Below, one piece after another: positions 1-8,618 of a DNA stretch of 64,000 nt. A program made the translations under genes and the position numbers. Under the pieces are notes generated by a model that saw only the letters and a program-made list of their open reading frames with translations, did not search any database and was not told where the DNA came from. Position 1 is the first letter of the stretch; each line of letters starts with the position of its first letter. Source of the stretch: Streptomyces sp. HUAS CB01 (GTDB lineage Bacteria > Actinomycetota > Actinomycetes > Streptomycetales > Streptomycetaceae); the NCBI RefSeq assembly GCF_030406905.1, contig NZ_CP129137.1, positions 6,665,501 to 6,729,500 of the forward strand, written 5' to 3'.

Positions 1-24
1 GCCGCCGTGATCACCGGGTCGTGA
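1..24 (+). CDS. possible 3' end of an upstream gene
   Basis: Frame 1 is open from the first base and ends in TGA at 22-24, giving the tail AAVITGS. This fits the C-terminus of a gene truncated by the window edge, but eight codons cannot prove coding. The 135 bases from here to the next start hold only a strong ribosome-binding site. Confidence 0.25.
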   Translation, partial: AAVITGS

Positions 25-159
25 GGAGCGGCGGGAGGAGGGACAGCAGGACCGGGGGCAGGCCGCCGCCCGTACGCAAGCACCGGGACAGCGCACCGAC
101 GCTACCCGGGAGCGCGTGCCGGGGCCGGGCAGGCCGCGTCACCCGTCAGGGGGAGGGCC

Positions 160-3090
160 ATGAACCGCTGGGTCGGCATCGTGTCGCTGCGCGAGACCGC
201 GCCACCGACACCCGTGCACCGCATCGCGCTCGCCATCGATGCCGCGCGGAACCGGACGTCGTACCAGCTGGCCGGTCAGACGGTGCCGTACGCGCGGATG
301 CGGTCGGCGCTGCGCACGCTCGGTCAGGAACACGCGCGCCATCACGAGTGGGAGCGGTACGCGTACTGCGTCGACCTGGCCGGCGACTTCTTCGACGGCG
401 GCCACCCCCCGACAGGACTGCCCTCCTGGCTCACCAACGAACTCAAGAACCTCCTGGACGGCAGGTTCGGCACACCGCCGACCGGCGGGCGGAGCGTGCA
501 GGCGGCCCCTCGGTGCACCGACTCGCGTCCTGCCCACCAGCGCTCGGCGTCCACCCGCCGGGGCCGGACCACACCCCCCGAAGCCGCCCGCCCGTCCCGG
601 CCCGCGAGGTCGGCCCCGCCCGTGACCGGACAGCGTCCGTCGCCCGAGCCGGTCCGGCCCTACTCCCGCGCCGAACGGCGGCTCGACGTCCGCGACGTCA
701 CGAACCCGGCACTGTGCGAGCCGCCCGTGTCGCTGGTGGGCACGTACGGGCAAGAGGTCCGCGAGGTCGTGGGGAAGGCCGTGCGCGGAAGGGATGCCGG
801 CCCCGAGGTCACCGCCTGGCTCGGCCTGGCCGCCGAACACCGCAGTCATCTCTACGAGAGCCACCACGCCGCCCAGGTCACACCGCACGTGCTCGGCCTG
901 CTCGACCGGCTCGGCGCCACCACGCTCGACGTGATTCTTCTCGACGCCTACGCGCGATGGGCGACCCCTCGGAAGGCGGGCGAACAGTCGAGTGAACACG
1001 CCCGGCGTCGTGCCGCCGCCGACCTTGCGCTCGGCGCGTGGGCTGCCAAGCAGGGGCTGGTGCGCATGGGCGCGGGGGAGGCGCAGCAGCCCGCCCGGTC
1101 CGTCTTCGAAGGAGTGGCCCGGCAGATCCTCGGCGTGCTCAGCCTCTGGGGCGAGCACGAGGTCGCCCGGCGGCTGGTCGCCTCCGTGTGGCCCGACCTC
1201 GACCGCCCATCCGCGGAGACGGGTGCCGATCCCGTCACTCTGGCGCATACGGCCTTCCACAAGGAAGGACTGACCTACGAATACGACGAGGAGGGTCCGG
1301 ACCACCGCAAGGTCTTCCACGCCGCCGTCCGCACCGGAACCGGCCGCAGGGCGGAAGGCAGCGGCCAGTCCAAGAAGGCGGCGCGGGCTGCGGCGGCACG
1401 AGCACTGCTCGATGCATACCCGCAGGTGGCCGCGGCGGCGGGCGCCGAGCGGAAGGCGGCACCCGCGACCCTGCCGGCCGCGTCGCCGCTGCCGTACGCG
1501 CAGCCGGGCAACCGGCACCGGGACGCCGTGAGCGACCTGGCGGCCATGTTCGAGCTCGGGCACCGTGCGGACGGGCTCCTTGCCCAGGCCCTCACACATG
1601 CCTCCTGGGTCCACGAGAACCCGGCAGCGGCGACCGCCGCCCGCCAGCGCGACAACCATCTCCTCGCCCACCACGGCTCGCACGTGCTGGACTACCTCGC
1701 CGCCCACGTCCGCGTCCACCAGGCCCTCGCGCACGGCCTCACCCCCGACGAGGACGAGGCGCGCATCCTCACCGCATCTGACGACGACACCGCCCGGCTC
1801 GGTGCGACCCTCCAGCTCGCGGAAGGGCTGCTGACGAGCCGCGGTGAGAGCGGACAAGGCCGCACAGCGGTGTCGGACGCCGCCCAGGCAGTCGTCGCCG
1901 CGGCCTGGCGCGTCCACGGGCCTCGGCTGCTTGGGCGCCGGCCCGCCGTCCTCGACGACTGGCTCTCCGGCCTGGAACACCAGCACGACCCGGTGACCGT
2001 CCTCGCCGCCATGGCCACCACGTACGGCATCGACCACGGGTACACGTACGACGTCTCGGGGCCAGACCACCTGAAGAGCTTCACCGCCACGATCAGGCTG
2101 CAGGACGCTCAGGGCCGGGTCCATCAGTGGACCGAGCGTCTGCCCAGAACCGCCGGAAAGCCGGAGGCGAAGAAGGCGACCGCCGAGGCCGTCCTCGACA
2201 TCCTCGCCACTCCCGTCAACGGTGCTGTCGACGATCTTCCCGTCCCGGAACGGGACCTGCTCGTCTTCCTCCTGCGGGCCCAGCTCGATGGCCTGGGCCG
2301 GCCGACGGAACGGCAGCGCGCCCGGATGCTCGCCCGCGGCGACCTCGGCACCGACCTCCTCACCACCGGCGATACCGAGGCGTTTCTTATTTGGGCAGAA
2401 CGCGTCCGCCTCCTGCTAGGGCCGGACGGCCCGGCCGTACCGGACGCGCTGCGCGAGCTTTACCGGAAGGTCCTCGCCGACACGCGCATCGGGCCCGACT
2501 CGCTCCTGCGCCGCATGGCCGCAGACCCCGGACTCGACGCCGCGAGCGTAGTCCGGCGAAACGCGACGGACGCTGTACGGCGCGCGTTGAGCAGCGGGCC
2601 GCAGGCCGCCTCGGTCCGAGACATCGTGCAGGACTGGTGGCGGGACCAGGCCCCGGCCACCGGCGTCACGGTCCGCGATGACATGCGTCAGGACGTCTTC
2701 CGCCCGCTTCCCGTCCACCTGGGCGTGCTGGACGAGACCCTGACGTGGTGCGGCGAAGCCGCCGAGGCAGCTGGCACCCGCATCGACGTCGAGCTGACGG
2801 TTCAGGACGGCACGCTGCACGTCTGGCTCGGCCTCGACAAGGTGGACATCCGAGCGGCGTGCGACGATTTCGCCCGCCTCCTGTCCCGCACCCTTCCGTT
2901 CACCGACTGCCTGGTCGGGGACGACCATGTACTGCTGCGCCTGCACGGCGATCTTGAGACGGCTCCCATCCATCCCCTGGCCACAGCGGGCATGGATGCC
3001 TACGTCTCCGTGCCTCTTGACCGGCGGAGGCTCACCAGGGAGGTCGCCGACGGGCCAATAGGAGCACAGGTCGTGCAGCCGTACTCGTGA
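160..3090 (+). CDS. Tandem RNase III-like / dsRNA-binding domain protein
   Basis: Protein of 976 aa. The ATG follows a strong ribosome site (GGGGGAGG, 148-155). I read a repeated architecture: RNase III-like fold (about residues 200-350), dsRBD (355-430), second RNase III-like fold (455-605), second dsRBD (610-690), then about 280 residues I cannot assign. Both dsRBDs keep the family signatures: a GPDH loop (EEGPDH; SGPDH) and the basic helix (QSKKAARAAAARALL; EAKKATAEAVLDIL), and each is preceded by the DPVT linker usual between RNase III and dsRBD. The nuclease signatures are eroded: the positions matching LEFLGDAVL read LDRLGATTL and LAHHGSHVL, and the D..E pair of the last helix reads E..R and D..Q. 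Cleavage by the standard RNase III mechanism is therefore unlikely, and dsRNA sensing or scaffolding is more plausible (inference). It converges on the nuclease-like gene at 3141 with a 50-bp gap. Confidence 0.72.
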   Translation: MNRWVGIVSLRETAPPTPVHRIALAIDAARNRTSYQLAGQTVPYARMRSALRTLGQEHARHHEWERYAYCVDLAGDFFDGGHPPTGLPSWLTNELKNLLDGRFGTPPTGGRSVQAAPRCTDSRPAHQRSASTRRGRTTPPEAARPSRPARSAPPVTGQRPSPEPVRPYSRAERRLDVRDVTNPALCEPPVSLVGTYGQEVREVVGKAVRGRDAGPEVTAWLGLAAEHRSHLYESHHAAQVTPHVLGLLDRLGATTLDVILLDAYARWATPRKAGEQSSEHARRRAAADLALGAWAAKQGLVRMGAGEAQQPARSVFEGVARQILGVLSLWGEHEVARRLVASVWPDLDRPSAETGADPVTLAHTAFHKEGLTYEYDEEGPDHRKVFHAAVRTGTGRRAEGSGQSKKAARAAAARALLDAYPQVAAAAGAERKAAPATLPAASPLPYAQPGNRHRDAVSDLAAMFELGHRADGLLAQALTHASWVHENPAAATAARQRDNHLLAHHGSHVLDYLAAHVRVHQALAHGLTPDEDEARILTASDDDTARLGATLQLAEGLLTSRGESGQGRTAVSDAAQAVVAAAWRVHGPRLLGRRPAVLDDWLSGLEHQHDPVTVLAAMATTYGIDHGYTYDVSGPDHLKSFTATIRLQDAQGRVHQWTERLPRTAGKPEAKKATAEAVLDILATPVNGAVDDLPVPERDLLVFLLRAQLDGLGRPTERQRARMLARGDLGTDLLTTGDTEAFLIWAERVRLLLGPDGPAVPDALRELYRKVLADTRIGPDSLLRRMAADPGLDAASVVRRNATDAVRRALSSGPQAASVRDIVQDWWRDQAPATGVTVRDDMRQDVFRPLPVHLGVLDETLTWCGEAAEAAGTRIDVELTVQDGTLHVWLGLDKVDIRAACDDFARLLSRTLPFTDCLVGDDHVLLRLHGDLETAPIHPLATAGMDAYVSVPLDRRRLTREVADGPIGAQVVQPYS

Positions 3091-3140
3091 GCCCGCTCCG
3101 CGAGCCAGGCCACCGGCCCCAACTGCCCCGTCGCCACAGC

Positions 3141-4613
3141 TCAGAGGACGGCCCTCGGCCCCGGTTCCAGTCGGCCGCTGGCCCAAGGGTAGGACGCCCA
3201 TCCCTGGACGAGGATCGGGTTGAGGGAGTTCTCGTGCCCGTTCAGGCATTCGTTGAGCGCCCAGGTGGAGCGCCCGAGGCCGGCCGCCCGGTCCAGGAGT
3301 AGAGAGCTGGGTGTGGTGTCGGTGAGGGTCACCAGGCGTTCGACTTCGTGGGCTGCGACGACCGTTGTCGGGATGCCGGCGGTGGGCAGGTTGAGGTGGG
3401 GGAGGTTGGCGTTGGCGACGGGGAACGGTTCAAGGGTGACGATCAGTGCCTGGCGTGGACGGTCGGTCGGAATTTCGGCGAATGCCGGGTGGCGCTGGTC
3501 GATCTGGGCCGAGGCGGCGTTGACCTGGCGGAAAGCGCGGGCGAGTTTGCTGTCGGTCTCGGCGACGCCAAGTTCCAGGCCGAGGCGCGCGTTCTCGGTC
3601 GGCATCATGGACTTGACCTCCACGAGCAGCACCAGCTCGTCGAAGACGACGAACCAGTCGACGCTTTGCAGTTCGTTCCCCTTGACCCGGTACGTGATCT
3701 CCGAGATGACATCGGCGTCCGGTATCAGGCGGAGCTGGCGGCCGACGTACTCCTCGAAGAGGTAGCCGGTCTCCTGCAGGAAGTCGGGTCCGAAGTGCTC
3801 GCGTCCTGCGTGGTAGATGCCGGACGGAGTCGCTTTGCGCCAGACCAGCTGGTGGGAGGGGCACAGCAGGCCGGGTCCGAAGCCGGTGACCGCGGGCCGG
3901 CCGAGCAGCGGGTTGTACGTGAAGCGCCGCAGTTGGGCCGCTTTGCCGCCGGCCACTCTCGCTAGGTTCTGCGTGGTGTGCTTCTCGGCTGCTTTGACGG
4001 AGGCCACGTCGGTAGCGAAGTGCCGTTCGATGACGCGTAGGGCGGTGTCCCGGCTGACGGTGCGGTCGAACTTTTCCCCGTCCGGGCTGTCGTAGAGCGC
4101 GGGATCGAAACGCCCGGCGTTCAACAGTGCGCATCCCCAGAGCAGTTGCGCGGTGCCGACGTAGTCGGACAGCGGGCAGCCAAACACCTCGGTGTCCCAG
4201 CCGGGGACCATGCAGCGGGGCTGGCGGTGTGCGGGGAACGGTGTGTGTAGGTACAGCGCCGCGGTGCGGGCGAGACTGGCGAACTCCGGGGCTTGGAAGG
4301 CCATCTGTTCGCCGCCCAGGCGCATCAGGAAGTCCCTCAGGCGGACCGCGTCCTCGTCGGTGCCATGCAGGGTCGGTTCCTTCAGGCTGGAGTACGCGGC
4401 CAGGATCTCCAGCAGATCGCGCTCGGTGCCGTAGGCCAGGCGGACACGGGCCGCGTCAGCCAGCGCCCACGGCGTGTACTTCAGAGAGGGGCTTTTCAGC
4501 CGGGGCTGCGGCCGCTCGGGGATGCTGTAGCGCGCCGCCGCAGCGGCGATCAGAGGCAACAGTGAGCTGGGACGATGCCGCCGGATGCGCTGGCGGTATT
4601 CGTCCTCCGTCAC
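3141..4613 (-). CDS. PD-(D/E)XK nuclease-like protein
   Basis: About 490 aa. The open frame runs further upstream, but that part is the out-of-frame shadow of the GIY-YIG gene. I take the GTG at 4613 (VTEDEYRQ), the first start after that gene's stop, 80 bp away; its ribosome site is poor. The C-terminal third has the shape of a restriction-type nuclease core: an upstream acidic helix (LFEEYVGRQL), then QSVDWFVVFDELVLLVEVKS near residues 315-335, giving the D...EVK pattern. The N-terminal 280 residues are unrecognised; they carry scattered His and Cys residues (GWDTEVFGCPLSDYVG; LGRPAVTGFGPGLLCPSHQL). It lies downstream of DISARM on the same strand. Nuclease activity is an inference from the motif. 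Confidence 0.6.
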   Translation of the reverse strand: MTEDEYRQRIRRHRPSSLLPLIAAAAARYSIPERPQPRLKSPSLKYTPWALADAARVRLAYGTERDLLEILAAYSSLKEPTLHGTDEDAVRLRDFLMRLGGEQMAFQAPEFASLARTAALYLHTPFPAHRQPRCMVPGWDTEVFGCPLSDYVGTAQLLWGCALLNAGRFDPALYDSPDGEKFDRTVSRDTALRVIERHFATDVASVKAAEKHTTQNLARVAGGKAAQLRRFTYNPLLGRPAVTGFGPGLLCPSHQLVWRKATPSGIYHAGREHFGPDFLQETGYLFEEYVGRQLRLIPDADVISEITYRVKGNELQSVDWFVVFDELVLLVEVKSMMPTENARLGLELGVAETDSKLARAFRQVNAASAQIDQRHPAFAEIPTDRPRQALIVTLEPFPVANANLPHLNLPTAGIPTTVVAAHEVERLVTLTDTTPSSLLLDRAAGLGRSTWALNECLNGHENSLNPILVQGWASYPWASGRLEPGPRAVL

Positions 4614-4693
4614 CAGACTGGGCGTCTGCGGATGATGACCTGGCGGTCCCTCTCCGTAGGTCCTGCGTCTGCGGGCCGCTCCGCGAACGCCGG

Positions 4694-5242
4694 CTACTTG
4701 TCCGGTCGGGGGCCGGCACTGGCGTAGTAGAAGGCTCGTGCCTGTTTGACACGGTCCTGGGAGTCGCCATGCTCCGTTCCCTCGACGTTCAGCGGCGGGC
4801 GCAGTTGGGAGATCAGTTCCTTCTCCAGCGGGACCGGTTCGGGGTGCTCGGTCCAGGTGAGGGTGAGGTGGTGGTGCATCCAGTGGGTGAGGCGCTGCTC
4901 GTCCTCGGGAACCAGGACGACGCGGTCGGTCCAGGTGGTGCGGTAGCTCTCGGCGGCCATGAGGAGTCCGGCCAGAGTTCGACGCAGGGTAGACCGTCCG
5001 GAGTCCCTCAGGTGGTTGGAGGCGACGCGGGAGCGCAGCCGGCTGGCCTTGCCGAGGTAGAGCAGTCGCCGTCCAGCATCGCCCGAGTTGACCGGCCCGG
5101 GGAAGGAGGTCAGGATCTCGGGCGGTGCCCACCAGGCGTACACCCCTGCGGTCGTGGGCAGGGCGATAGTCGCGCGGCTAAGGGGGTGCGGTGTGGAGAG
5201 TAGATCGGCTGTGGCCTGCTGAACGGTCGCGTCGTCGAGCAT
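4694..5242 (-). CDS. GIY-YIG domain protein
   Basis: 182 aa. The GIY-YIG landmarks are all present: TTAGVYAWW (GIY strand, 33-35), LLYLGKA (YIG strand, 62-64), the Arg segment LRSRVASNH (69-77), and the C-terminal catalytic Glu with its Asn ([15 protein letters not shown], 138-152). The fold cuts DNA through a single metal-bound Glu in homing, repair and restriction enzymes. The family is mixed, so restriction, repair or mobility roles are all possible. It is upstream of the PD-(D/E)XK-like gene on the same strand, so the two may be co-transcribed. Confidence 0.75.
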   Translation of the reverse strand: MLDDATVQQATADLLSTPHPLSRATIALPTTAGVYAWWAPPEILTSFPGPVNSGDAGRRLLYLGKASRLRSRVASNHLRDSGRSTLRRTLAGLLMAAESYRTTWTDRVVLVPEDEQRLTHWMHHHLTLTWTEHPEPVPLEKELISQLRPPLNVEGTEHGDSQDRVKQARAFYYASAGPRPDK

Positions 5243-5321
5243 GAACGCACCCTAGGCGCGACGGTGCGGATATGTCACCGCCTGCGGTGCCACCCCGCAG
5301 CTTGATCAGAAAGGCGCCTCA

Positions 5322-5585
5322 GTGCGGGCGAACGCCAACTGCTCACTCGCCCGCGCGGTCCTCATCCAGCCGTCGATCCTTGTCCTAGACGAGGCCACGT
5401 CGTCCGTCGACACCCGCACCGAAGTGCTGATCCACCACGCCATGGCCGACCTGCGCACCGGCCGCACCGGCGTCGTCATCGCCCACCGGCTGTCGACCAT
5501 CCGCTACGGGGACATTATCCTCGTCATGGAGGCCGGGCGCATCGTCGAACAGGGCAGGCGCGAGGAGCCGTTTGGTGGCCGGTGA
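5322..5585 (+). pseudogene. ABC exporter ATPase fragment (C-terminal part)
   Basis: The frame encodes the second half of an MsbA-type ABC ATPase: [20 protein letters not shown] (Walker B and D-loop), [10 protein letters not shown] (H-loop) and [14 protein letters not shown]. Walker A is absent and the LSGGQ signature that should precede ARA is scrambled (VRANANCSL). The frame also stops soon after the Glu-Gly loop, before the usual C-terminal helix. No transmembrane half is nearby, so this is a remnant. Confidence 0.75.
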
Positions 5586-5811
5586 CGCCTAGGGGCGCCT
5601 ATAGGAGGCTTGTGGTCCCCGGGCCGTAAGACTCATTGTCCGTAAGGGAGTCAGGACTCACTGGGCAGGCGGTGACCGCATCGCTCCCATTGCGTGGGTA
5701 CCTCATCATCAGTGGGTCTCTGTGCTGCGGGCAGAGGGCGGCGGGGGCCTCTACGTGACGGAGAGAAGCACCGGTTTGGTAAGCCGGTGATTTCCCGCTG
5801 CGTTGCGCCCC

Positions 5812-5833
5812 CGCCCCAGCTGAGCTCGGGGCG
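5812..5833 (-). terminator. hairpin downstream of drmC
   Basis: CGCCCC (5812-5817) pairs with GGGGCG (5828-5833) around a 10-nt loop, 28 bases past the drmC stop. A second hairpin, CACCGG/CCGGTG, lies at about 5770-5790. There is no T-run, which is common for high-GC terminators. The rest of 5586-5860 shows no gene. Confidence 0.4.
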
Positions 5834-5860
5834 AGGAGGAGGGATTGGTGACCATCCACG

Positions 5861-6592
5861 TCACACGCGTTCGTACAGGGCCCCTTCCGCCTCTCTCAGC
5901 TCACGTTCGACGGCTTCGGTGAGGTTCGGGTTGTCGATAAGGATGCCGAACTCGACGTTGTTGTTCTCCGCGCTCCATGAGAGGTTCGCGCTGGTGACCA
6001 GGAGGAGGTGGTGGTCGATGGCGAGGAACTTGGCGTGATTGCGGACGTACCCGCCGTCGAATTCCTTGGTCCGCCATACCTCGGCCGGAGCGAGGTGCGC
6101 GGCTACCTCTGTGGTCGACGGGGACCAGTGTTGTCCGTTGCCGTCGGCGGCCCGGGTGTCCATGTAGACGCGGAGGGCGATGCCATTGCGCTGCGCGGCC
6201 GTTCGAAGTGATGTCCAGAGTGCTGAGCTGCGCTGGAAGTTGAAGGTCGAGCAGGTGATCGCGTGTCGGGCGCTGTCCACGAGGCGGGTGACCGAGGTGG
6301 TGAGCGGACCGCTCTGGGCCAGGTGTCCAGGCATGGTCCACAGCGGTGACAGTGTGGTCGGAAGTGCCCGTGCCCCCTCGATCGCCCGCAGGACCAGAAT
6401 CTGTTGGGGTGCCGCTCCGGGACCACCGCCGACTGCCTCCAGTAAGCGTCGGACCTCTGCTCGCTGGCCGACCGCGACGACCTTGAGCGCGGTGGTCAAG
6501 GTGTCGCCGTCGGCCAGGCGGTCCGCTATGTCCTTGGCCTCTGTTCCGGTCAGCAGCCGGCCGAGCTGCCGTGGCGCGTCCGCGTCACTCAT
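5861..6592 (-). CDS. drmC: DISARM protein DrmC, phospholipase-D-like nuclease
   Basis: 243 aa. The frame is open further upstream, but the ATG at 6592 (MSDADAPRQL) overlaps the drmB stop by 8 bp, as expected for a coupled operon gene. One HKD motif is clear: HAKFLAID from residue 186, followed by TSANLSWSAENNNVEFG, the second conserved block of the PLD superfamily. The first half carries the weak partner half-site (STFNFQRSS). DrmC is one of the three core DISARM proteins. Published work on DISARM places it as the PLD component, in some systems dispensable for protection (from memory). It is the last gene of the operon here. Confidence 0.87.
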   Translation of the reverse strand: MSDADAPRQLGRLLTGTEAKDIADRLADGDTLTTALKVVAVGQRAEVRRLLEAVGGGPGAAPQQILVLRAIEGARALPTTLSPLWTMPGHLAQSGPLTTSVTRLVDSARHAITCSTFNFQRSSALWTSLRTAAQRNGIALRVYMDTRAADGNGQHWSPSTTEVAAHLAPAEVWRTKEFDGGYVRNHAKFLAIDHHLLLVTSANLSWSAENNNVEFGILIDNPNLTEAVERELREAEGALYERV

Positions 6593-8618
6593 GGGCCTGG
6601 AAGAAACCGAGGTCACTGCCGGGCAGGTCGAGCAGGAAGCGGCGGTCGAGGAAGCGGTTGGCGCGCTCGCAGGAAGTCTCCGAGGCCATAACGCAGCAGT
6701 GGCAAGCGGCGCCGTGGAGGAAGTCCTCGGGATCCTGTGGGGTGCGCTTGGAGCAGATGGGGTCGGAAGAGCAGCGTGCGGCCTTGCGCAGCGCACTGCC
6801 GACCGCCCTCTGGAGGCGCGTGGGCTCGCTGAGCTGTACGAGGCCGCCGAGGGTGCCGTCGCTATCTGAGGCGGTGGTGCAGATGAGAAGGCCGGCCGCA
6901 GGCTCGCGACCCTCGGCGGCGGGCCACGCGTAGAGGCGTTCGCTGAGGCTAGCGGCCGAGTAGCCGCAGGTGAGGGCGAGTTCGCGGATGAGGACGTGGG
7001 CGAGGGTGTGGACGAGCCAATAGCGCGGGGGCTTCAGGCGGCTCTCGGGATCTACCTGGTCGGCGGTTTCGGAGAAGCGGCGCCTGAAGTTCCTGTCGTG
7101 TGCCTCGCGGTGCAGCTTCCACAAGTCGGTGTCCAGGACGCGCTTCTCCCATGCGGCGACGGCGTTCTCGTCGAGCTGGAGGAAGATGCCTTCGCCCCGG
7201 TCCTCAGTGGCCACGGTCCAGGTCGGCCGGGACGTGCGGGTCAGTGGGGCCAAGCGGCGCGGGAGGTCGCCGACGCGGTCCATGTCGTCGATGCGGGTGA
7301 AGCCGACCAGGGCGTTCACCTTGCGAAGGCGTTCGACCGCGAGCACACGGGTGATCTCCGGCTGCAAGGCGTCGCCCCGATCACGAGTGGCGAGGGTGAG
7401 CCCGCTCTGGGGGTCCTCGACGCGGGTGCCGACGATGTCCCGCAGCAAGTAGCGCCACTCGGGGACGAGGAGGTCGACCGGGTCCCAGTCGCGGAGCTTC
7501 TCCTCCTGCTCTTCGGGGGTGTCGGTGGGGGCTGAGGCCGCCTTAAGGACCTGCTCCAGGTCGTGGTCGGACAGGCCCGTGATGTTGACGCCGCCGTCCA
7601 TGCCGAGCAGGTCCCGGATCAGGTCCAAGTTGTCGCGGTACTTGGCGAGCTTGTCACCCAGCGCAGTGCGGACCCGGTCGGCAAGGTCGCTGGCCTGTTC
7701 CTCCTGGGACTCCGGCATCACGATGATCGACTGGGTGGCCGGGAACCATAGGTTGGAGGCACCGACGAGCATCAGCCGGGTCTCGTTGCGGCAGCCCTTG
7801 GGCTCGAAGCCGTCCAAGTGGGGGTGGCGTCCGCGGCACTGCGGGAGTTTCGCCCTGCCTGCCTCGCCCTGGGCCTCGTTCATGGGTCGCCGCATGTCGC
7901 AGGACGCGCAGTGGATCACGGCCGAGGCTCCCTTGCCAGCGGTCCGGTCGACCATCTTCAGAGCGGGCAGCTCTGCTTGGCTACACGGCTGTCCGCGGTG
8001 CACCCACAAATCGTACGGAAACTCGTCCAAGTGCCCGTCGACGCAGGCCAGCAGATATCGGGCCGGGATGGCGGTGCGGCGCATCGGCTTGCGGGTGCCG
8101 GCGCCCGCGCGGCCCGTGCACTTGGCGTGCTCGAAGACGGCCAGGTCGGTGCGGAAAGGGTGCGTGTTGCTGTAGTCGAACTGAGTGAGCAGTCCGAGCA
8201 TGTCGCAGCCCGTGCACCGCAGCCATTGCGGGAAGACCCGGGAGGGCACTCCGAGGTCGTTGCCTTCGGCGGACCGGCTGTGTTTCTTCGGCTGCCAGGG
8301 ATACGGCCGCAGCTGCACGTCGGGCGAACGCAGCATCATTCGGACCACGTCACGCAGGCGCGGGGCGTGGATCTGCGGGGGTGCGGAGTCGCGGCGCCGC
8401 CAGATGCGGTCCCAGTCGTCCAGGCCGGTGGGCATGATCGTGAACTGTGGCAAGTCCATGATCGCGCCGGGGCCGTAGGTGTAGAGCAGGGAGGAGGGGC
8501 GGGCGGAGCCGACCTTGGCACGGTTGTGCTTGGTGGCCTTTTCCGCCTCCTGTTCCAGGTCGCCTAGCGGGTCGACGGCGTGGGCGACATCGTAGACGAA
8601 GCGCGTCTCGTCACTCAC
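6585..8618 (-). CDS. drmB: DISARM protein DrmB (DUF1998)
   Basis: 677 aa from the GTG at 8618, which overlaps the drmA stop as GTGA; an in-frame ATG eight codons upstream is less likely. Zinc-binding Cys clusters are visible: CTGC near residue 137, CASC near 238, and a C-terminal cluster with CHCC near 641 followed by ETSCERANRFLDR, the DUF1998 hallmark. PSSLLYTYGPGAIMDLP near the N-terminus is also typical of DrmB. DrmA and DrmB are known to form a DNA-loading complex that senses unmethylated or free DNA ends. Its place between drmA and drmC is the canonical core order. Confidence 0.92.
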   Translation of the reverse strand: MSDETRFVYDVAHAVDPLGDLEQEAEKATKHNRAKVGSARPSSLLYTYGPGAIMDLPQFTIMPTGLDDWDRIWRRRDSAPPQIHAPRLRDVVRMMLRSPDVQLRPYPWQPKKHSRSAEGNDLGVPSRVFPQWLRCTGCDMLGLLTQFDYSNTHPFRTDLAVFEHAKCTGRAGAGTRKPMRRTAIPARYLLACVDGHLDEFPYDLWVHRGQPCSQAELPALKMVDRTAGKGASAVIHCASCDMRRPMNEAQGEAGRAKLPQCRGRHPHLDGFEPKGCRNETRLMLVGASNLWFPATQSIIVMPESQEEQASDLADRVRTALGDKLAKYRDNLDLIRDLLGMDGGVNITGLSDHDLEQVLKAASAPTDTPEEQEEKLRDWDPVDLLVPEWRYLLRDIVGTRVEDPQSGLTLATRDRGDALQPEITRVLAVERLRKVNALVGFTRIDDMDRVGDLPRRLAPLTRTSRPTWTVATEDRGEGIFLQLDENAVAAWEKRVLDTDLWKLHREAHDRNFRRRFSETADQVDPESRLKPPRYWLVHTLAHVLIRELALTCGYSAASLSERLYAWPAAEGREPAAGLLICTTASDSDGTLGGLVQLSEPTRLQRAVGSALRKAARCSSDPICSKRTPQDPEDFLHGAACHCCVMASETSCERANRFLDRRFLLDLPGSDLGFFQAHE

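Noticed and set aside
4614..5132. N-terminal extension of the PD-(D/E)XK-like gene
   Set aside because: The extension overlaps the GIY-YIG gene in another frame and reads as Pro/Arg-rich noise.
6593..6796. N-terminal extension of drmC
   Set aside because: Lies inside drmB in another frame and is Ala/Ser/Pro noise; the ATG at 6592 overlaps the drmB stop as in the rest of the operon.
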